Positions 5,792 to 19,609 of a stretch of DNA of 64,000 nt are shown in pieces (the stretch's first letter is position 1; the number at the start of each line of letters is the position of its first letter). The stretch is from Alicycliphilus sp. UBA6560. Its GTDB lineage: Bacteria > Pseudomonadota > Gammaproteobacteria > Burkholderiales > Burkholderiaceae_C. The position numbers were made by a program, and so were the translations under genes. The notes below the pieces were generated by a model that searched no databases, was not told where the DNA came from, and saw nothing but the letters and a program-made list of their open reading frames with translations. The stretch lies in the NCBI GenBank assembly GCA_002434305.1, contig DJJU01000009.1, positions 1-64,000 on the forward strand. Reading direction: 5' to 3'.

Positions 5792-8239
5792 ATGAACTCT
5801 GCCCGCCAACGCCAACACGCTGACCCTGCCTGCTGCGGGAGTGGCTGTGCAACAGTGCCTGCGGTGCCCGAGCCAACAGCGTCTGATGGAACGACTATCG
5901 AGCCGCAACGCTTTCGCATAGCGAACATGGACTGTGCCTCGGAGGAGTCGGAAATCCGCCGGGCGCTGGAAGGCATGGCGGGGATTCGCAGCCTGCGATT
6001 CAACCTGGGGGATCGAGAGCTTGCCATTGCCGCCGATGACCACGCGCTGCCCCAGGCCCTGGAAGCGATCCGCAAAGCGGGTTTCAAGCCAGAACCCCTC
6101 GGCGCGAAGAATGTCCAGCGCTTCCGCATTGCGAATATGGACTGTGCCTCGGAGGAGTCGGAAATCCGCCGGGCGTTGGACGGCATGGCGGGAATTCGTA
6201 GCCTGCAATTCAATCTGGGCGAACGCGAGTTGGCCATTGCCGCCGATGATCCTGTCTTGCAGCAGGCGCTGGACGCAATCCGCAAGGCAGGCTTCAAGCC
6301 GGAACCTCTTGGCGACACAGGCTCGTCGGCTGCTGCGGTTGCCTCGCCAACGGGCTTCTGGACGAGATGGGGCAAATCGCTGGGCGCCCTTGGGTTGGCT
6401 GTGGCGGCCGAGGGCTTGGCATTCGCCTTTCCAGACAGCGTACCTGTCAAGGCGCTGGGAATGGCGCTGGCCGCGGCGGCCATCGCGCTGTCGGGTTTCT
6501 CGGTTTACGGCAAAGGGCTGGCTGCACTGCGGCAGGGCCGCTTGAACATCAATGCCCTGATGACCGTGGCCGTGACCGGCGCTTTCCTGATCGGCCAGTG
6601 GCCCGAAGCGGCGATGGTGATGGCCCTGTATGCGATTGCGGAAGCCATTGAGGCCCGCGCCGTGGATCGGGCGCGCGGCGCCATCAAGAGCCTGCTGGCG
6701 CTCGCGCCGGAGCAAGCTGAAGTGCATCAAGGTGATGGCAATTGGGTGCGCATCGGCGTCAAGGAAGTCACTGTGGACGCGACCGTGCGCATTCGCCCCG
6801 GCGAGCGCGTTCCGTTGGATGGCATCGTGACCTTGGGCCAGAGCGCCATTGATCAGTCCCCCGTGACCGGCGAAAGCTTGCCGGTGGACAAGAGCCCTGG
6901 CGATGAAGTCTTCGCCGGCACCATCAATCAAGCTGCGGCGCTGGAAATCCGAGTCACGGCCCCCGCCTCCGACAGCACGCTGGCGCGCATCATCCATGCC
7001 GTCGAGCAGGCCCAGTCTTCCCGTGCGCCCACTCAGCGATTCGTGGATCGCTTTGCGGCCATCTATACGCCTGCGGTGTTCGTCCTGGCCGTTGCTGTTG
7101 CGGTGTTGGCGCCGTGGCTCATGGGATTGACCTGGATGCAGGCCGCCTACAAGGCCCTGGTGCTTCTGGTCATCGCCTGCCCCTGCGCCTTGGTGATTTC
7201 CACGCCCGTCACCGTAGTTAGCGGTTTGGCCGCCGGGGCGCGGCGAGGCATCCTGATCAAAGGCGGCGTGTACCTGGAAGAGGCGCGCAAGATCAAGGCC
7301 GTGGCGCTGGACAAGACCGGCACCATCACCGAAGGCAAGCCCAAGCTGGTGGCTTTCGAGCCCGTGGACGCGAGACTCGGCCAGCAAGCCCTGGAGGGGC
7401 TGGAGAAACTGGCCAGAAGCCTCGCGGCGCGGTCGGATCACCCGGTGTCCAAGGCCATCGCGGACGGCGTGTCGTCCGCCGCGCAAGAAGTAGACGAGTT
7501 TCAGGCTGTTGCCGGGCGCGGCGTGGAGGGGGTGATCGACGGCCATACCTACGTGCTGGCCAACCACCGCTGGATTGAAGAGCGCGGGCAGTGTTCTGCC
7601 GAACTCGAAGCCCGCCTCGCGGTGCATGAGCAATCTGGCCGCACCGTCACATTGTTGGCGAGTAGCGAACGGGTCATCGCCATCTGTGCGGTGGCCGACA
7701 CCATCAAACCCTCATCCGCGCAGGCCGTAGCCGACCTGAAGGTGCTGGGCGTGACGCCGGTGATGCTGACGGGGGACAACCTGGCGACGGCGCAGACCGT
7801 CGGCACCCAGGCGGGCATCGCCGAGGTGCGCGGCAACCTGCTGCCCGAAGACAAGTTGCAGGCCATCGGCGAGCTTCAGCAGCGCCTGGGCGTCACGGCG
7901 ATGACTGGCGACGGCATCAACGACGCCCCCGCGCTGGCGAAGGCTGACATCGGCTTCGCTATGGGCGGCGCGGGCACCCACACCGCGATGGAGGCCGCCG
8001 ACGTGGTGGTCATGAATGACGACCTGCGCCGCCTGCCCGAAACTATCCGGCTGTCCAGGCGCACCCACGCCGTGCTATGGCAGAACATCGCGCTCGCGCT
8101 GGGCATCAAGCTGGTGTTTCTGCTGCTGGCGATCTTCGACGACGCCTCCATGTGGATGGCCGTGTTCGCCGACATGGGGGCGAGCTTGCTGGTGGTCTTT
8201 AACGGGCTGAGGTTGCTCAGGCAGCGGGCGGGTCGATAA
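5792..8239 (+). CDS. cadA: Heavy-metal P1B-type ATPase (CadA-like Cd/Zn/Pb exporter)
   Basis: An 815-residue P1B-type ATPase that pumps divalent soft metals (Cd, Zn, Pb) from the cytoplasm. Two tandem metal-binding HMA domains each carry MDCASEE (about residues 40-105 and 110-175). The membrane metal motif CPC is at 463-465, the phosphorylation motif DKTGT begins at Asp507, and the hinge GDGINDAP begins at 706. ATG 5792 follows AGGAGA. The two HMA domains are nearly identical at DNA level, which indicates a recent internal duplication. The gene is controlled by the divergent MerR regulator and is followed by a zinc-ribbon gene and a ZIP transporter gene. Confidence 0.95.
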   Translation: MNSARQRQHADPACCGSGCATVPAVPEPTASDGTTIEPQRFRIANMDCASEESEIRRALEGMAGIRSLRFNLGDRELAIAADDHALPQALEAIRKAGFKPEPLGAKNVQRFRIANMDCASEESEIRRALDGMAGIRSLQFNLGERELAIAADDPVLQQALDAIRKAGFKPEPLGDTGSSAAAVASPTGFWTRWGKSLGALGLAVAAEGLAFAFPDSVPVKALGMALAAAAIALSGFSVYGKGLAALRQGRLNINALMTVAVTGAFLIGQWPEAAMVMALYAIAEAIEARAVDRARGAIKSLLALAPEQAEVHQGDGNWVRIGVKEVTVDATVRIRPGERVPLDGIVTLGQSAIDQSPVTGESLPVDKSPGDEVFAGTINQAAALEIRVTAPASDSTLARIIHAVEQAQSSRAPTQRFVDRFAAIYTPAVFVLAVAVAVLAPWLMGLTWMQAAYKALVLLVIACPCALVISTPVTVVSGLAAGARRGILIKGGVYLEEARKIKAVALDKTGTITEGKPKLVAFEPVDARLGQQALEGLEKLARSLAARSDHPVSKAIADGVSSAAQEVDEFQAVAGRGVEGVIDGHTYVLANHRWIEERGQCSAELEARLAVHEQSGRTVTLLASSERVIAICAVADTIKPSSAQAVADLKVLGVTPVMLTGDNLATAQTVGTQAGIAEVRGNLLPEDKLQAIGELQQRLGVTAMTGDGINDAPALAKADIGFAMGGAGTHTAMEAADVVVMNDDLRRLPETIRLSRRTHAVLWQNIALALGIKLVFLLLAIFDDASMWMAVFADMGASLLVVFNGLRLLRQRAGR
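5905..6315 (+). repeat. Tandem duplication inside cadA (two HMA domains, 210-bp period)
   Basis: Two copies of about 200 bp, starting near 5905 and 6115, align at a constant offset of 210 bp (70 codons) with few differences. The central part, from the MDC motif to the GFKPEPL end, is nearly unchanged. The repeat is in frame and doubles the N-terminal metal-binding domain. Confidence 0.85.
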
Positions 8240-8259
8240 ACCAAATGTGGAGTTTGAAA

Positions 8260-8544
8260 ATGGGAATTTTTGATCGAATTTTTAGCAGACACGGCGGAGG
8301 CCATGGCAGTTCCCACGGGTATGGCAATAGCCACGGCAGCTCCAGCGGTCATGATTGGGGGCGCAATCCAGCGCCTTCGGCCAGCGGCATCACCTGCCCG
8401 CAATGCAAAGCGATCAATCCGCAAGGCGCTCGCTTTTGCGGCCAGTGTGGGACATCGCTGGTGCCAGCATCGTGCACGAAGTGCAGTAGCGTCATTCAGA
8501 TCGGCGCGAAATTCTGCGCTCAGTGCGGCAACCCGGTAACTTGA
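8260..8544 (+). CDS. Small zinc-ribbon protein in metal-resistance cluster
   Basis: A 94-residue protein with a Gly/Ser/His-rich N-terminal half followed by two zinc-ribbon half-motifs: CPQC with CGQC (about 46-68) and CTKC with CAQC (about 75-91). ATG 8260 is preferred over 8245 because GGAG precedes it by 7 bases. It lies 20 bp behind the P-type ATPase gene and 3 bp before the ZIP transporter gene, so it is probably co-transcribed. It may buffer or sense metal, but no function is established from the sequence. There is no signal peptide. Confidence 0.8.
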   Translation: MGIFDRIFSRHGGGHGSSHGYGNSHGSSSGHDWGRNPAPSASGITCPQCKAINPQGARFCGQCGTSLVPASCTKCSSVIQIGAKFCAQCGNPVT

Positions 8545-8547
8545 GTC

Positions 8548-9240
8548 ATGGTGATCTCGGCTTGGATCTACACCTTGATCCCGGCAGCGGCCGCCATCAT
8601 CGGAGCTACGGTCGCGGTGAACGTGCGGCCGGGGCCGACACTGGTCAGCGCGATTCAGCATTTCGCCGCTGGCGTCGTGTTCGCGGCGGCGGCCGGCGAA
8701 ATCTTGCCCGACATCATGCACCGGGCCTCGCCTTGGGCGACGATGATCGGCGGCGGAATCGGCGTCGCCACCATGCTGCTGGTGAAGCATCTGGAAGCGT
8801 TGGCGAAGGGGCCAGCCGGCCTCCTGACTGTGATCGGCATTGACATCCTGATTGATGGCTTGGTGCTGGGTATCGGGTTTGCGGCTGGCCCAAAGGTCGG
8901 CTTGCTTCTGACCATTGCCCTGACCATCGAGGTTCTGTTCCTGGGATTGACGGTGGCGACGGAACTCGGCGAGAGCGTCCGTTCCCGTGCCAAGGTCATT
9001 TCGATCACGTCCGCGCTCGTACTCCTGCTGCCGATCGGAGCCTTGCTCGGAGCGCCGGTGGCGCTGCTGCCCAGCCCTCTTCTAACCGGCTTCTTCGCGT
9101 TTGGTCTGGTTGCATTGCTCTACCTCGTGACCGAAGAGCTGTTGGTCGAAGCGCACGAAACGCCAGATCGTCCCTGGGTGACGGCGATGTTCTTTGTCGG
9201 CTTTCTGGCGCTTCTCCTGCTGGAAGAAGTAATTGGCTAG
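8548..9240 (+). CDS. ZIP-family divalent metal transporter
   Basis: A 230-residue inner-membrane protein with about eight hydrophobic spans. The ZIP-family features are the His in IQHFAAGVVFAAAAGE, the polar helix IDILIDGLVLGIGF, and the later LTEE-like stretch LVTEELLVEAHE. ZIP proteins move Zn, Fe or Cd, usually toward the cytoplasm. In an efflux cluster it could instead return metal or supply the sensors, so direction is uncertain. It follows the zinc-ribbon gene by 3 bp. The two-component genes downstream point the other way. Confidence 0.85.
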   Translation: MVISAWIYTLIPAAAAIIGATVAVNVRPGPTLVSAIQHFAAGVVFAAAAGEILPDIMHRASPWATMIGGGIGVATMLLVKHLEALAKGPAGLLTVIGIDILIDGLVLGIGFAAGPKVGLLLTIALTIEVLFLGLTVATELGESVRSRAKVISITSALVLLLPIGALLGAPVALLPSPLLTGFFAFGLVALLYLVTEELLVEAHETPDRPWVTAMFFVGFLALLLLEEVIG

Positions 9241-9276
9241 TGGGGCCAGCCTGTTGGTGGTGCTCGACCCGTTGAA

Positions 9277-10599
9277 CTATTGTGTGTTCGGAGTAGGCAC
9301 CGCGAGCCCGATAGACGTGACGCCGTCGCTCGAATCGACCATAGTCCGCCCTCCGTGCATGCGGGCGATGGCGGCCACGATGGCCAAGCCCAGCCCATGA
9401 TTGCGGGCGGCATCCGACCGTGCTGCATCTGCCCTGTAGAAGCGATTGAACAGATAGGGTAAATGCTCGGCTGAGATCGTCTGCCCCTCGTTCACCACCC
9501 GCAGGGCGATCTCGCCGTCCAGCCGGTCGATCTGCACGAATACGGTGCTGTGCGGATGCGCGTGCCGGGTTGCGTTGCCGATCAGGTTGGATAGCGCGCG
9601 CTGCAACAGGCGCACGTCGGCCAAGCCGGTGGCATCGCCGTCGATACGAACCTTCAGCCCGGCCTCTTCAATGGCCGCCTCGTGTAATTCCACCACCGTG
9701 CGCGCAACCCCAGCCAGACTGGCGACATGCTCGCGGCGGGCTTCAGCTCCTCGGTCGGCTTGCGACAAGAAGAGCATGTCCTGCACGATCATCGACATGC
9801 GCTGGAGATCTTCGAGGTGCGAGCCCAACACATCCCGCAGCGTATCGGCATCGCGTGCCTTGCGCAAAGCGACCTCGGTGCCCCCCATCAGCGTCGCCAA
9901 CGGCGTGAACAGTTCATGCGCAACGTCGGCATTAAAGGCTTCCAGTTGCTCGTAGGCTTTGTGCAGGCGCTTCAGCAATTCGTTGACGTGGGCCACCAGC
10001 GGAGCCAGTTCGTCAGGTTGAGCGGAGCCATCCAGAAGCCGGTGCAGAGTATCGGCCTCCAGTGCCTGGATCTGAGCCGAGAGGTCACGCACGGGACGCA
10101 GCCCGATCTGCACTAGCGCAAATCCGCCAGCAGCAATCACTACTGCGCCCGCGAGGGCGGCGGCGATCAGCGTGCGGGCCAGACGTTCCAGCACACGATC
10201 GTCCTCGCTGACATCAAGACTCAGCACCGCCTGGATAGGGGTGGTGCCGGTCGTGGCCTCGAATCGCATGCTTATGGTGCGGTGATGCACTGGAATGCCG
10301 GCGCTGGCATAGATGACGCTGCCGTCGGCACGGGTCAGGATCAATTTCATGTCCTGTCGGCCGACCATGCCATCGTCGAGCTTGTGTGCGAGCGTGCCGC
10401 CTCCCAACTCTGCTGCCTCGGCAATGAGATGGTTTACTTGGGCCTGTTGTTGCCGCAGCGCGTCCCTCTGCCGCTCCTTGAAGCTCAGTGCGGTGACGGT
10501 GTAAATGCCCAGGCAGGTCAAGGCCAGACCGACCAGTGTGAGAAGTGCGAGCCAGCGTGCGAGCCGCCGTCCCAGCGATCCGGCACGCCTGGGTCTCAC
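9277..10599 (-). CDS. Heavy-metal sensor histidine kinase (CzcS/CusS type)
   Basis: A 440-residue inner-membrane sensor kinase. Membrane spans lie at about 15-38 and 141-165 and enclose a periplasmic sensor region of about 100 residues. HAMP follows at about 167-220, then the HisKA box around His228 (DVAHELFTPL). The N box has Asn342 (NLIGNATRHA) and the G box is HGLGLAI near 401-407. The usual Arg after HEL is replaced by Phe. GTG 10599 is chosen because it overlaps the stop of the response-regulator gene (GTGA), the common arrangement. It probably senses periplasmic Zn, Cd or Co and controls the czc genes. Confidence 0.9.
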   Translation of the reverse strand: MRPRRAGSLGRRLARWLALLTLVGLALTCLGIYTVTALSFKERQRDALRQQQAQVNHLIAEAAELGGGTLAHKLDDGMVGRQDMKLILTRADGSVIYASAGIPVHHRTISMRFEATTGTTPIQAVLSLDVSEDDRVLERLARTLIAAALAGAVVIAAGGFALVQIGLRPVRDLSAQIQALEADTLHRLLDGSAQPDELAPLVAHVNELLKRLHKAYEQLEAFNADVAHELFTPLATLMGGTEVALRKARDADTLRDVLGSHLEDLQRMSMIVQDMLFLSQADRGAEARREHVASLAGVARTVVELHEAAIEEAGLKVRIDGDATGLADVRLLQRALSNLIGNATRHAHPHSTVFVQIDRLDGEIALRVVNEGQTISAEHLPYLFNRFYRADAARSDAARNHGLGLAIVAAIARMHGGRTMVDSSDGVTSIGLAVPTPNTQ

Positions 10600-11282
10600 G
10601 GCTGACGATCTTCGAGTACGTAGCCCATGCCACGGACGGTGTGCAGCAGCGGGTGCTCGAAGGGCAGGTCGAGCTTGCTCCGAAGGCGACGCACAGCGAC
10701 GTCGATCACGTTGGTGCCGTGATCGAAGTTCACGTCCCATACTTGTTCCGCGATTTCGGTACGTGACAGAACCTCGCCCTTGCGGCGCAAGAGCAGCGTC
10801 AGCAGTTGGAATTCCTTTGCGGACAGATCGATGCGCTGGCCGGCCCGAGTAGCGCGCCGCCTCACCAGGTCCATTTGCAAGTCCCCCAGGCACAGTACCA
10901 GCGCATCAGGCGCGGGCGCAGTACCAGCGGTGCGGCGCAGCAGCACCTCGATGCGTGCCACCAGTTCGGAAAAGGCGAACGGCTTAACGAGGTAGTCGTC
11001 CGCTCCTGCCTTCAGCCCGCGTACGCGATCCTCGATGCGATGGCGGGCAGTCAACATGATCACCGGCGTCTGCTTGCTCTGCCGCAGTGCAGCCAGCAAG
11101 CCGAAGCCATCGATGCCCGGCAGCATGGTGTCGAGAACGATCAGGTCGTGGTGGCCGTCAGAGGCCATGTGGAGGCCATCGATGCCGTTGGCAGCCACAT
11201 CGATCACATAGCCTTCTTCAGAGAGTCCCTTGCGAAGATAGTCCGCGAGCTTGGCTTCGTCTTCCACGATCAGCAGCTTCAT
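10596..11282 (-). CDS. OmpR-type heavy-metal response regulator (CzcR/CopR type)
   Basis: A 228-residue response regulator. The receiver domain has the phosphoacceptor Asp51 (LIVLDTMLPG) and the Lys of LVKPF. The C-terminal winged helix (about 130-225) ends in the conserved VRGMGYVLE. It is the partner of the kinase encoded four bases downstream. It diverges from the DUF4148-like pseudogene and the czc operon, whose promoters are its probable targets. I chose ATG 11282, which gives the typical MKLLIVEDE start, over the upstream in-frame codon. Confidence 0.92.
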   Translation of the reverse strand: MKLLIVEDEAKLADYLRKGLSEEGYVIDVAANGIDGLHMASDGHHDLIVLDTMLPGIDGFGLLAALRQSKQTPVIMLTARHRIEDRVRGLKAGADDYLVKPFAFSELVARIEVLLRRTAGTAPAPDALVLCLGDLQMDLVRRRATRAGQRIDLSAKEFQLLTLLLRRKGEVLSRTEIAEQVWDVNFDHGTNVIDVAVRRLRSKLDLPFEHPLLHTVRGMGYVLEDRQP

Positions 11283-11426
11283 GCGCAGCGTTCCTGCTGC
11301 GGTCTCTCGCAACATGTCCAAATTGTCATCTGCACGTTTTACTCCCGTTCGGTGCCGGTTCTTACATTGTGCTCATGCCTTCGGGCATATCGATTTTCTG
11401 CAAATCACACTGGAAAGGACCATGTA

Positions 11427-11762
11427 ATGAAACTGACCCATCTTGTCGCCATGAAAGCCATTATCCTGGCCACGGCACTGCCCATGGCGTCCTAGGCCGA
11501 TTCGCTCTGGCACCCCGCGTCCAATGAGAAGGGCTTCACGTATCACCCCGATCATTTCAAGAGTCCCAAGACCCGTGCCCAGGTACTGGCCGAGGTCGAG
11601 GCAGCCCGCAAGGACGGCACGCTCATGCTGATGCAACGTGGACTGCCGGTGCCCATCAAGAGTTCCGCAGCACCGAAGACGCGCCAACAGGTTGTCGATG
11701 AGATGCGCAGCGAATCACCAGAAGCGCGGCGTGCGCGGCTCGAAATGTATTCCGGCGGTTGA
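11427..11762 (+). pseudogene. DUF4148-like periplasmic protein gene broken by an in-frame TAG
   Basis: The frame from ATG 11427 reads through 22 codons of a signal peptide (ending ALPMAS), hits TAG at 11493-11495, then stays open for 88 further codons to TGA at 11760-11762. The downstream part (ADSLWHPASNEKG, then repeated Arg/Lys-rich helices) looks like a DUF4148-type small periplasmic protein often found beside czc, cop and sil systems. The stop falls at the expected signal-cleavage site. A good AAGGA precedes the start. It is either a fresh nonsense mutation or a sequencing error. Confidence 0.75.
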
Positions 11763-11966
11763 CACTGCTGCCAATGCCCTGCGCTGCCGTGCCCCTCGTG
11801 TCGCTTCGTTGCGTCAAGCGACCACAGCTATTCGAATATAGAAGCGGTCCTTATTTCATTCTGGATGAACCCGCGAGGAGGCACGCTACGCGGAGAGGAC
11901 TCTGAAACAAACCCAAGCAGCGAGGAATGGCGGATTGAAGCCTGTAGCTGCTACACTGTTACCCCT

Positions 11967-12320
11967 ATGTGCAAATGGCTGGCCATCGTCTTGCTGGTGT
12001 TCTTGCCGCTCCAATTCAGTGGGGCGGCTGTGGCCAGTTATTGCCAGCATGAAACCGGGGCTGCGGCCAAGCACTTCGGCCACCATGCGCACCAGCACAA
12101 GGCGGCCGACGGCAAGGACGCCAGCCCTGATTCGGCCAAGACCCTGGGCGGCGATCCTGATTGCGCGTCCTGTCATGCCGGGTACTTCTCGGTCTTGTCA
12201 AGGGATGTCAAGCTGGCGTCGCCGGTCAGCCCGTCCCTGGATACGGGGTACCGCCCGGAACACCTCGCTGCGCCTCCACCCGAACGTTTAGAGCGCCCTC
12301 AGTGGCGTGTCCTCGCCTGA
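11967..12320 (+). CDS. czcI: CzcI-like periplasmic protein
   Basis: A 117-residue secreted protein with a signal peptide (MCKWLAIVLLVFLPLQF, cleavage near AVAS). It is His-rich (HFGHHAHQHK) and has a CASCHAG motif that can bind metal. CzcI proteins precede czcCBA in Cupriavidus-type operons and influence its expression, but their mechanism is not settled. The start at 11967 gives a clean signal peptide, and the frame is open upstream without one. The gene is separated from czcC by 165 bp and probably heads the operon. Confidence 0.85.
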   Translation: MCKWLAIVLLVFLPLQFSGAAVASYCQHETGAAAKHFGHHAHQHKAADGKDASPDSAKTLGGDPDCASCHAGYFSVLSRDVKLASPVSPSLDTGYRPEHLAAPPPERLERPQWRVLA

Positions 12321-12485
12321 TCGGCGGGGAGCGCGTTCCTCTCCCTTCGTCCTCACCCCTGCCGTCGCGCATGGCGCGCTACGGTATCCAGCCGGCTTCG
12401 CGCGGCTGATGTGATGACGTTGCTGGCGATCATCTGGATCGCCCCCGCCGATTCCCTTGTGTATTTCAAATCACTGGAGAATCGG

Positions 12486-13811
12486 ATGCTGAAGGATATT
12501 CACAATTACAACGCGAGGGCGGTTGCGGCAGGCTTGCTCCTTGCGCTCATGACGGGGACGGCTTTCGCTCAGTTATTGCCGACGGCATCAGCTCTTGGGC
12601 AGAGCGCCAACGGCGTAGAGCAGATTGAAGCAGCAGCGCCCCTGACCCTGCAAAAGGCCGTCGCGCTGGCTTTGGAGGCGAATCTTGACCTGACCGTCGC
12701 CCAACGGGAAATCGAGGCCGTGGAGGGCCAGGTAATTCAGGGACGAGTACGTCCCAATCCCGAGCTGGCGTACTCGCTCGAAGACCAACGCACGCCAACC
12801 CGCACGCAAAGCGTCCAGATCAATCTGCCTATAGAACTGGGGGGCAAGCGCGCTGCCCGCATTGCCGCGGCAGAGCGAGGGCGTGACGTCGCAGTTGAAG
12901 AACTGAACACGCGGCGCGTCGAAATTCGCGCCGCTGTGGTTGCCGCCTTCTTTGAGGCGCTGGCCGCCCAGGATCGCACGGCCTTGGCCCAGGACAGCGT
13001 TGACCTGGCTAAGCAAGCGACGGATGCCGTTGCCAAGCGCGTGACTGCGGGCAAAGTGTCCCCGGTCGAAGAAACCAAGGCTCGGGTGGCCGAAGCCGGC
13101 GTGCGGGTCGAACTGGCGCAAGCGCAGAGCGAACAGCGCAGTGCCCGCGCGCGGCTGGCCAGTTTGCTTGGGGCCAACCCGCCGCGTTTCACCCAGGTAG
13201 CGGGCAGTGTGGACGATCTTCCCAACCTCCCTTCGCTGGATGACATCCAGCAGCGCCTGTCGGCCTCTTCGGCACTGCGCCGGGCGCAGTTGGAGATCGA
13301 ACGCCGCCGGTCGCTGGCCGACGTGGAGCGCAGCAAGCAGACGCCCGATGTCACGGTCAGCTTGGGCGTGAAGCGTCCGAACGAGTTAGCGCGCAATCAG
13401 TTGATGCTCGGAATTTCCGTGCCGCTGCCTTTGTTCGACCGCAATCAGGGCAATCTGCAGGAAGCGTTGAAGCGTGAAGACAAGGCGAGGGATGAACTCC
13501 AGGCGTTGAATCTGCGCCTCAGCACAGAGGTGTTGCAAGCCCGCGAGCGGCTGGCGTCGGTTCGCGGCGAGATTGACATATTGCAGCGAGAGGTGCTGCC
13601 AGGGGCCAAGAGCGCCTATGACGCGGCCACCGTGGGCTTTGGTTACGGCAAGTTCAACTATCTGGAAGTGCTGGACGCGCAACGCACCTACTTTGCCGCC
13701 AAGTCCCAATACCTCAAGGCGCTCGCCGATGCGCACCGCGCGGCGGCGGACATGGATCGCGTGATCGGCGCGTCCGAATCCACGACCACCCTGCCTGCAA
13801 ACAAGGAATGA
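12486..13811 (+). CDS. czcC: CzcC outer-membrane channel of RND efflux
   Basis: A 441-residue TolC-like outer-membrane factor. The signal peptide ends at GTAFAQ near residue 29. The mature protein has the paired long coiled-coil helices of the OEP family (QREIEAVEGQVIQGRVRPNPE and the later RAQLEIERRRSLAD region). I chose ATG 12486 because GGAG lies 6-9 bases before it and the signal peptide starts there. It forms the exit duct of a CzcCBA tripartite pump that expels Co, Zn and Cd. Its stop overlaps an ATG of czcB. Confidence 0.93.
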   Translation: MLKDIHNYNARAVAAGLLLALMTGTAFAQLLPTASALGQSANGVEQIEAAAPLTLQKAVALALEANLDLTVAQREIEAVEGQVIQGRVRPNPELAYSLEDQRTPTRTQSVQINLPIELGGKRAARIAAAERGRDVAVEELNTRRVEIRAAVVAAFFEALAAQDRTALAQDSVDLAKQATDAVAKRVTAGKVSPVEETKARVAEAGVRVELAQAQSEQRSARARLASLLGANPPRFTQVAGSVDDLPNLPSLDDIQQRLSASSALRRAQLEIERRRSLADVERSKQTPDVTVSLGVKRPNELARNQLMLGISVPLPLFDRNQGNLQEALKREDKARDELQALNLRLSTEVLQARERLASVRGEIDILQREVLPGAKSAYDAATVGFGYGKFNYLEVLDAQRTYFAAKSQYLKALADAHRAAADMDRVIGASESTTTLPANKE

Positions 13812-13813
13812 AC

Positions 13814-18611
<4,798 letters not shown>

Positions 18612-18680
18612 AAGGAACAACGATGAACGCCGTTACGGCACCCCGACAGACTCCTTCAAGCTTTACAGGGACATCGACTC

Positions 18681-19574
18681 ATGGAATTGCGTCACCTCCG
18701 GTATTTTCTGGCCGTTGCCGAGGAACTTCACTTCGCCCGCGCTGCGGAGCGGCTGCATATCGAACAGTCACCACTGTCGCGCGCCATCAGGGAATTGGAA
18801 GAAGAATTGGGCGCACAACTGTTCGTGCGTACCAGCCGCAGCACACGCCTGACGCTTGCGGGCAAGCTGCTGATGGAGAACGCGCCTCGCGTGCTGCTGG
18901 CGCTGGACCAGGCGCGTGAGAGCGTGAAGGCGGCGGCCAATGGCTTTCACGGCCGGTTGCGCGTGGCGCTGTCCGACGGCATCACCCCCTCGCGCCTGCC
19001 GGCGCTGCTGGCGCGCTGCCGCGAGGAAGACCCGGAGATCGAGATCCGCCTGTTCGAGGTTCCGCTGGCCCAGCAGCTTAGCGGCCTGCGTGACGATCTA
19101 TACGACGCGGGCTTCTCGATGGCCGACGAGGTGGGCGACGGCATCATCATCGAACCCGCCTGGGAGGATGAGCTGATGGTGGCCATGCCCGCGCGCCATG
19201 AACTACTGGCCCACAGGCGGGTACCGCTGGATGAAGTGCTGCAACATCCCCTGGTGCTGGGCGACCCGGCAGTTTGCGAAGGCCATGCCAAGCAGATCGA
19301 CCGGATCCTGCGCAAGCAGGACCGGGAGCCCTTGATCGAACAGTACGTCGCCACGTTCGACGTGATGATGACTTTCGTATCGGCCGGCCTGGCACTGGGG
19401 CTCGCAGGCGCTGCGCACATCGCTTCCAGCCGCGAGCCGGGTGTGGTGGGCCGACCGCTCGCGGGAAAGTCGCCTATGCTTACTACCTATCTGCTGCGCC
19501 GCGACGCCGAGCCGTCGCAGGCGCTGGCCCGCTTCATCGAGCGGGTCGAATCCCTGGGGCCGGGAGACGCTTAG
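18681..19574 (+). CDS. LysR-type regulator at start of transfer module (TraR-like)
   Basis: A 297-residue LysR-type regulator. The winged-helix domain covers about residues 1-60 (MELRHLRYFLAVAEELHF, SPLSRAIRELEEELG), followed by a periplasmic-binding-like effector domain. It lies immediately before the exclusion lipoprotein and traG, as the LysR gene called traR does in Tn4371-type ICEs. It probably controls transfer genes. The start is ATG 18681. The 69 bp before it, after czcA, hold no obvious gene and probably mark the edge of the cargo insertion. Confidence 0.85.
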   Translation: MELRHLRYFLAVAEELHFARAAERLHIEQSPLSRAIRELEEELGAQLFVRTSRSTRLTLAGKLLMENAPRVLLALDQARESVKAAANGFHGRLRVALSDGITPSRLPALLARCREEDPEIEIRLFEVPLAQQLSGLRDDLYDAGFSMADEVGDGIIIEPAWEDELMVAMPARHELLAHRRVPLDEVLQHPLVLGDPAVCEGHAKQIDRILRKQDREPLIEQYVATFDVMMTFVSAGLALGLAGAAHIASSREPGVVGRPLAGKSPMLTTYLLRRDAEPSQALARFIERVESLGPGDA

Positions 19575-19609
19575 CCGTTGGCCCCGCTTCACTTCGGAGG
19601 ATTCAAGCC

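Noticed and set aside
5693..7633. Long minus-strand frame opposite cadA
   Set aside because: It is the antisense of a clear P-type ATPase gene, with Arg/Gly/His-rich composition typical of shadow frames.
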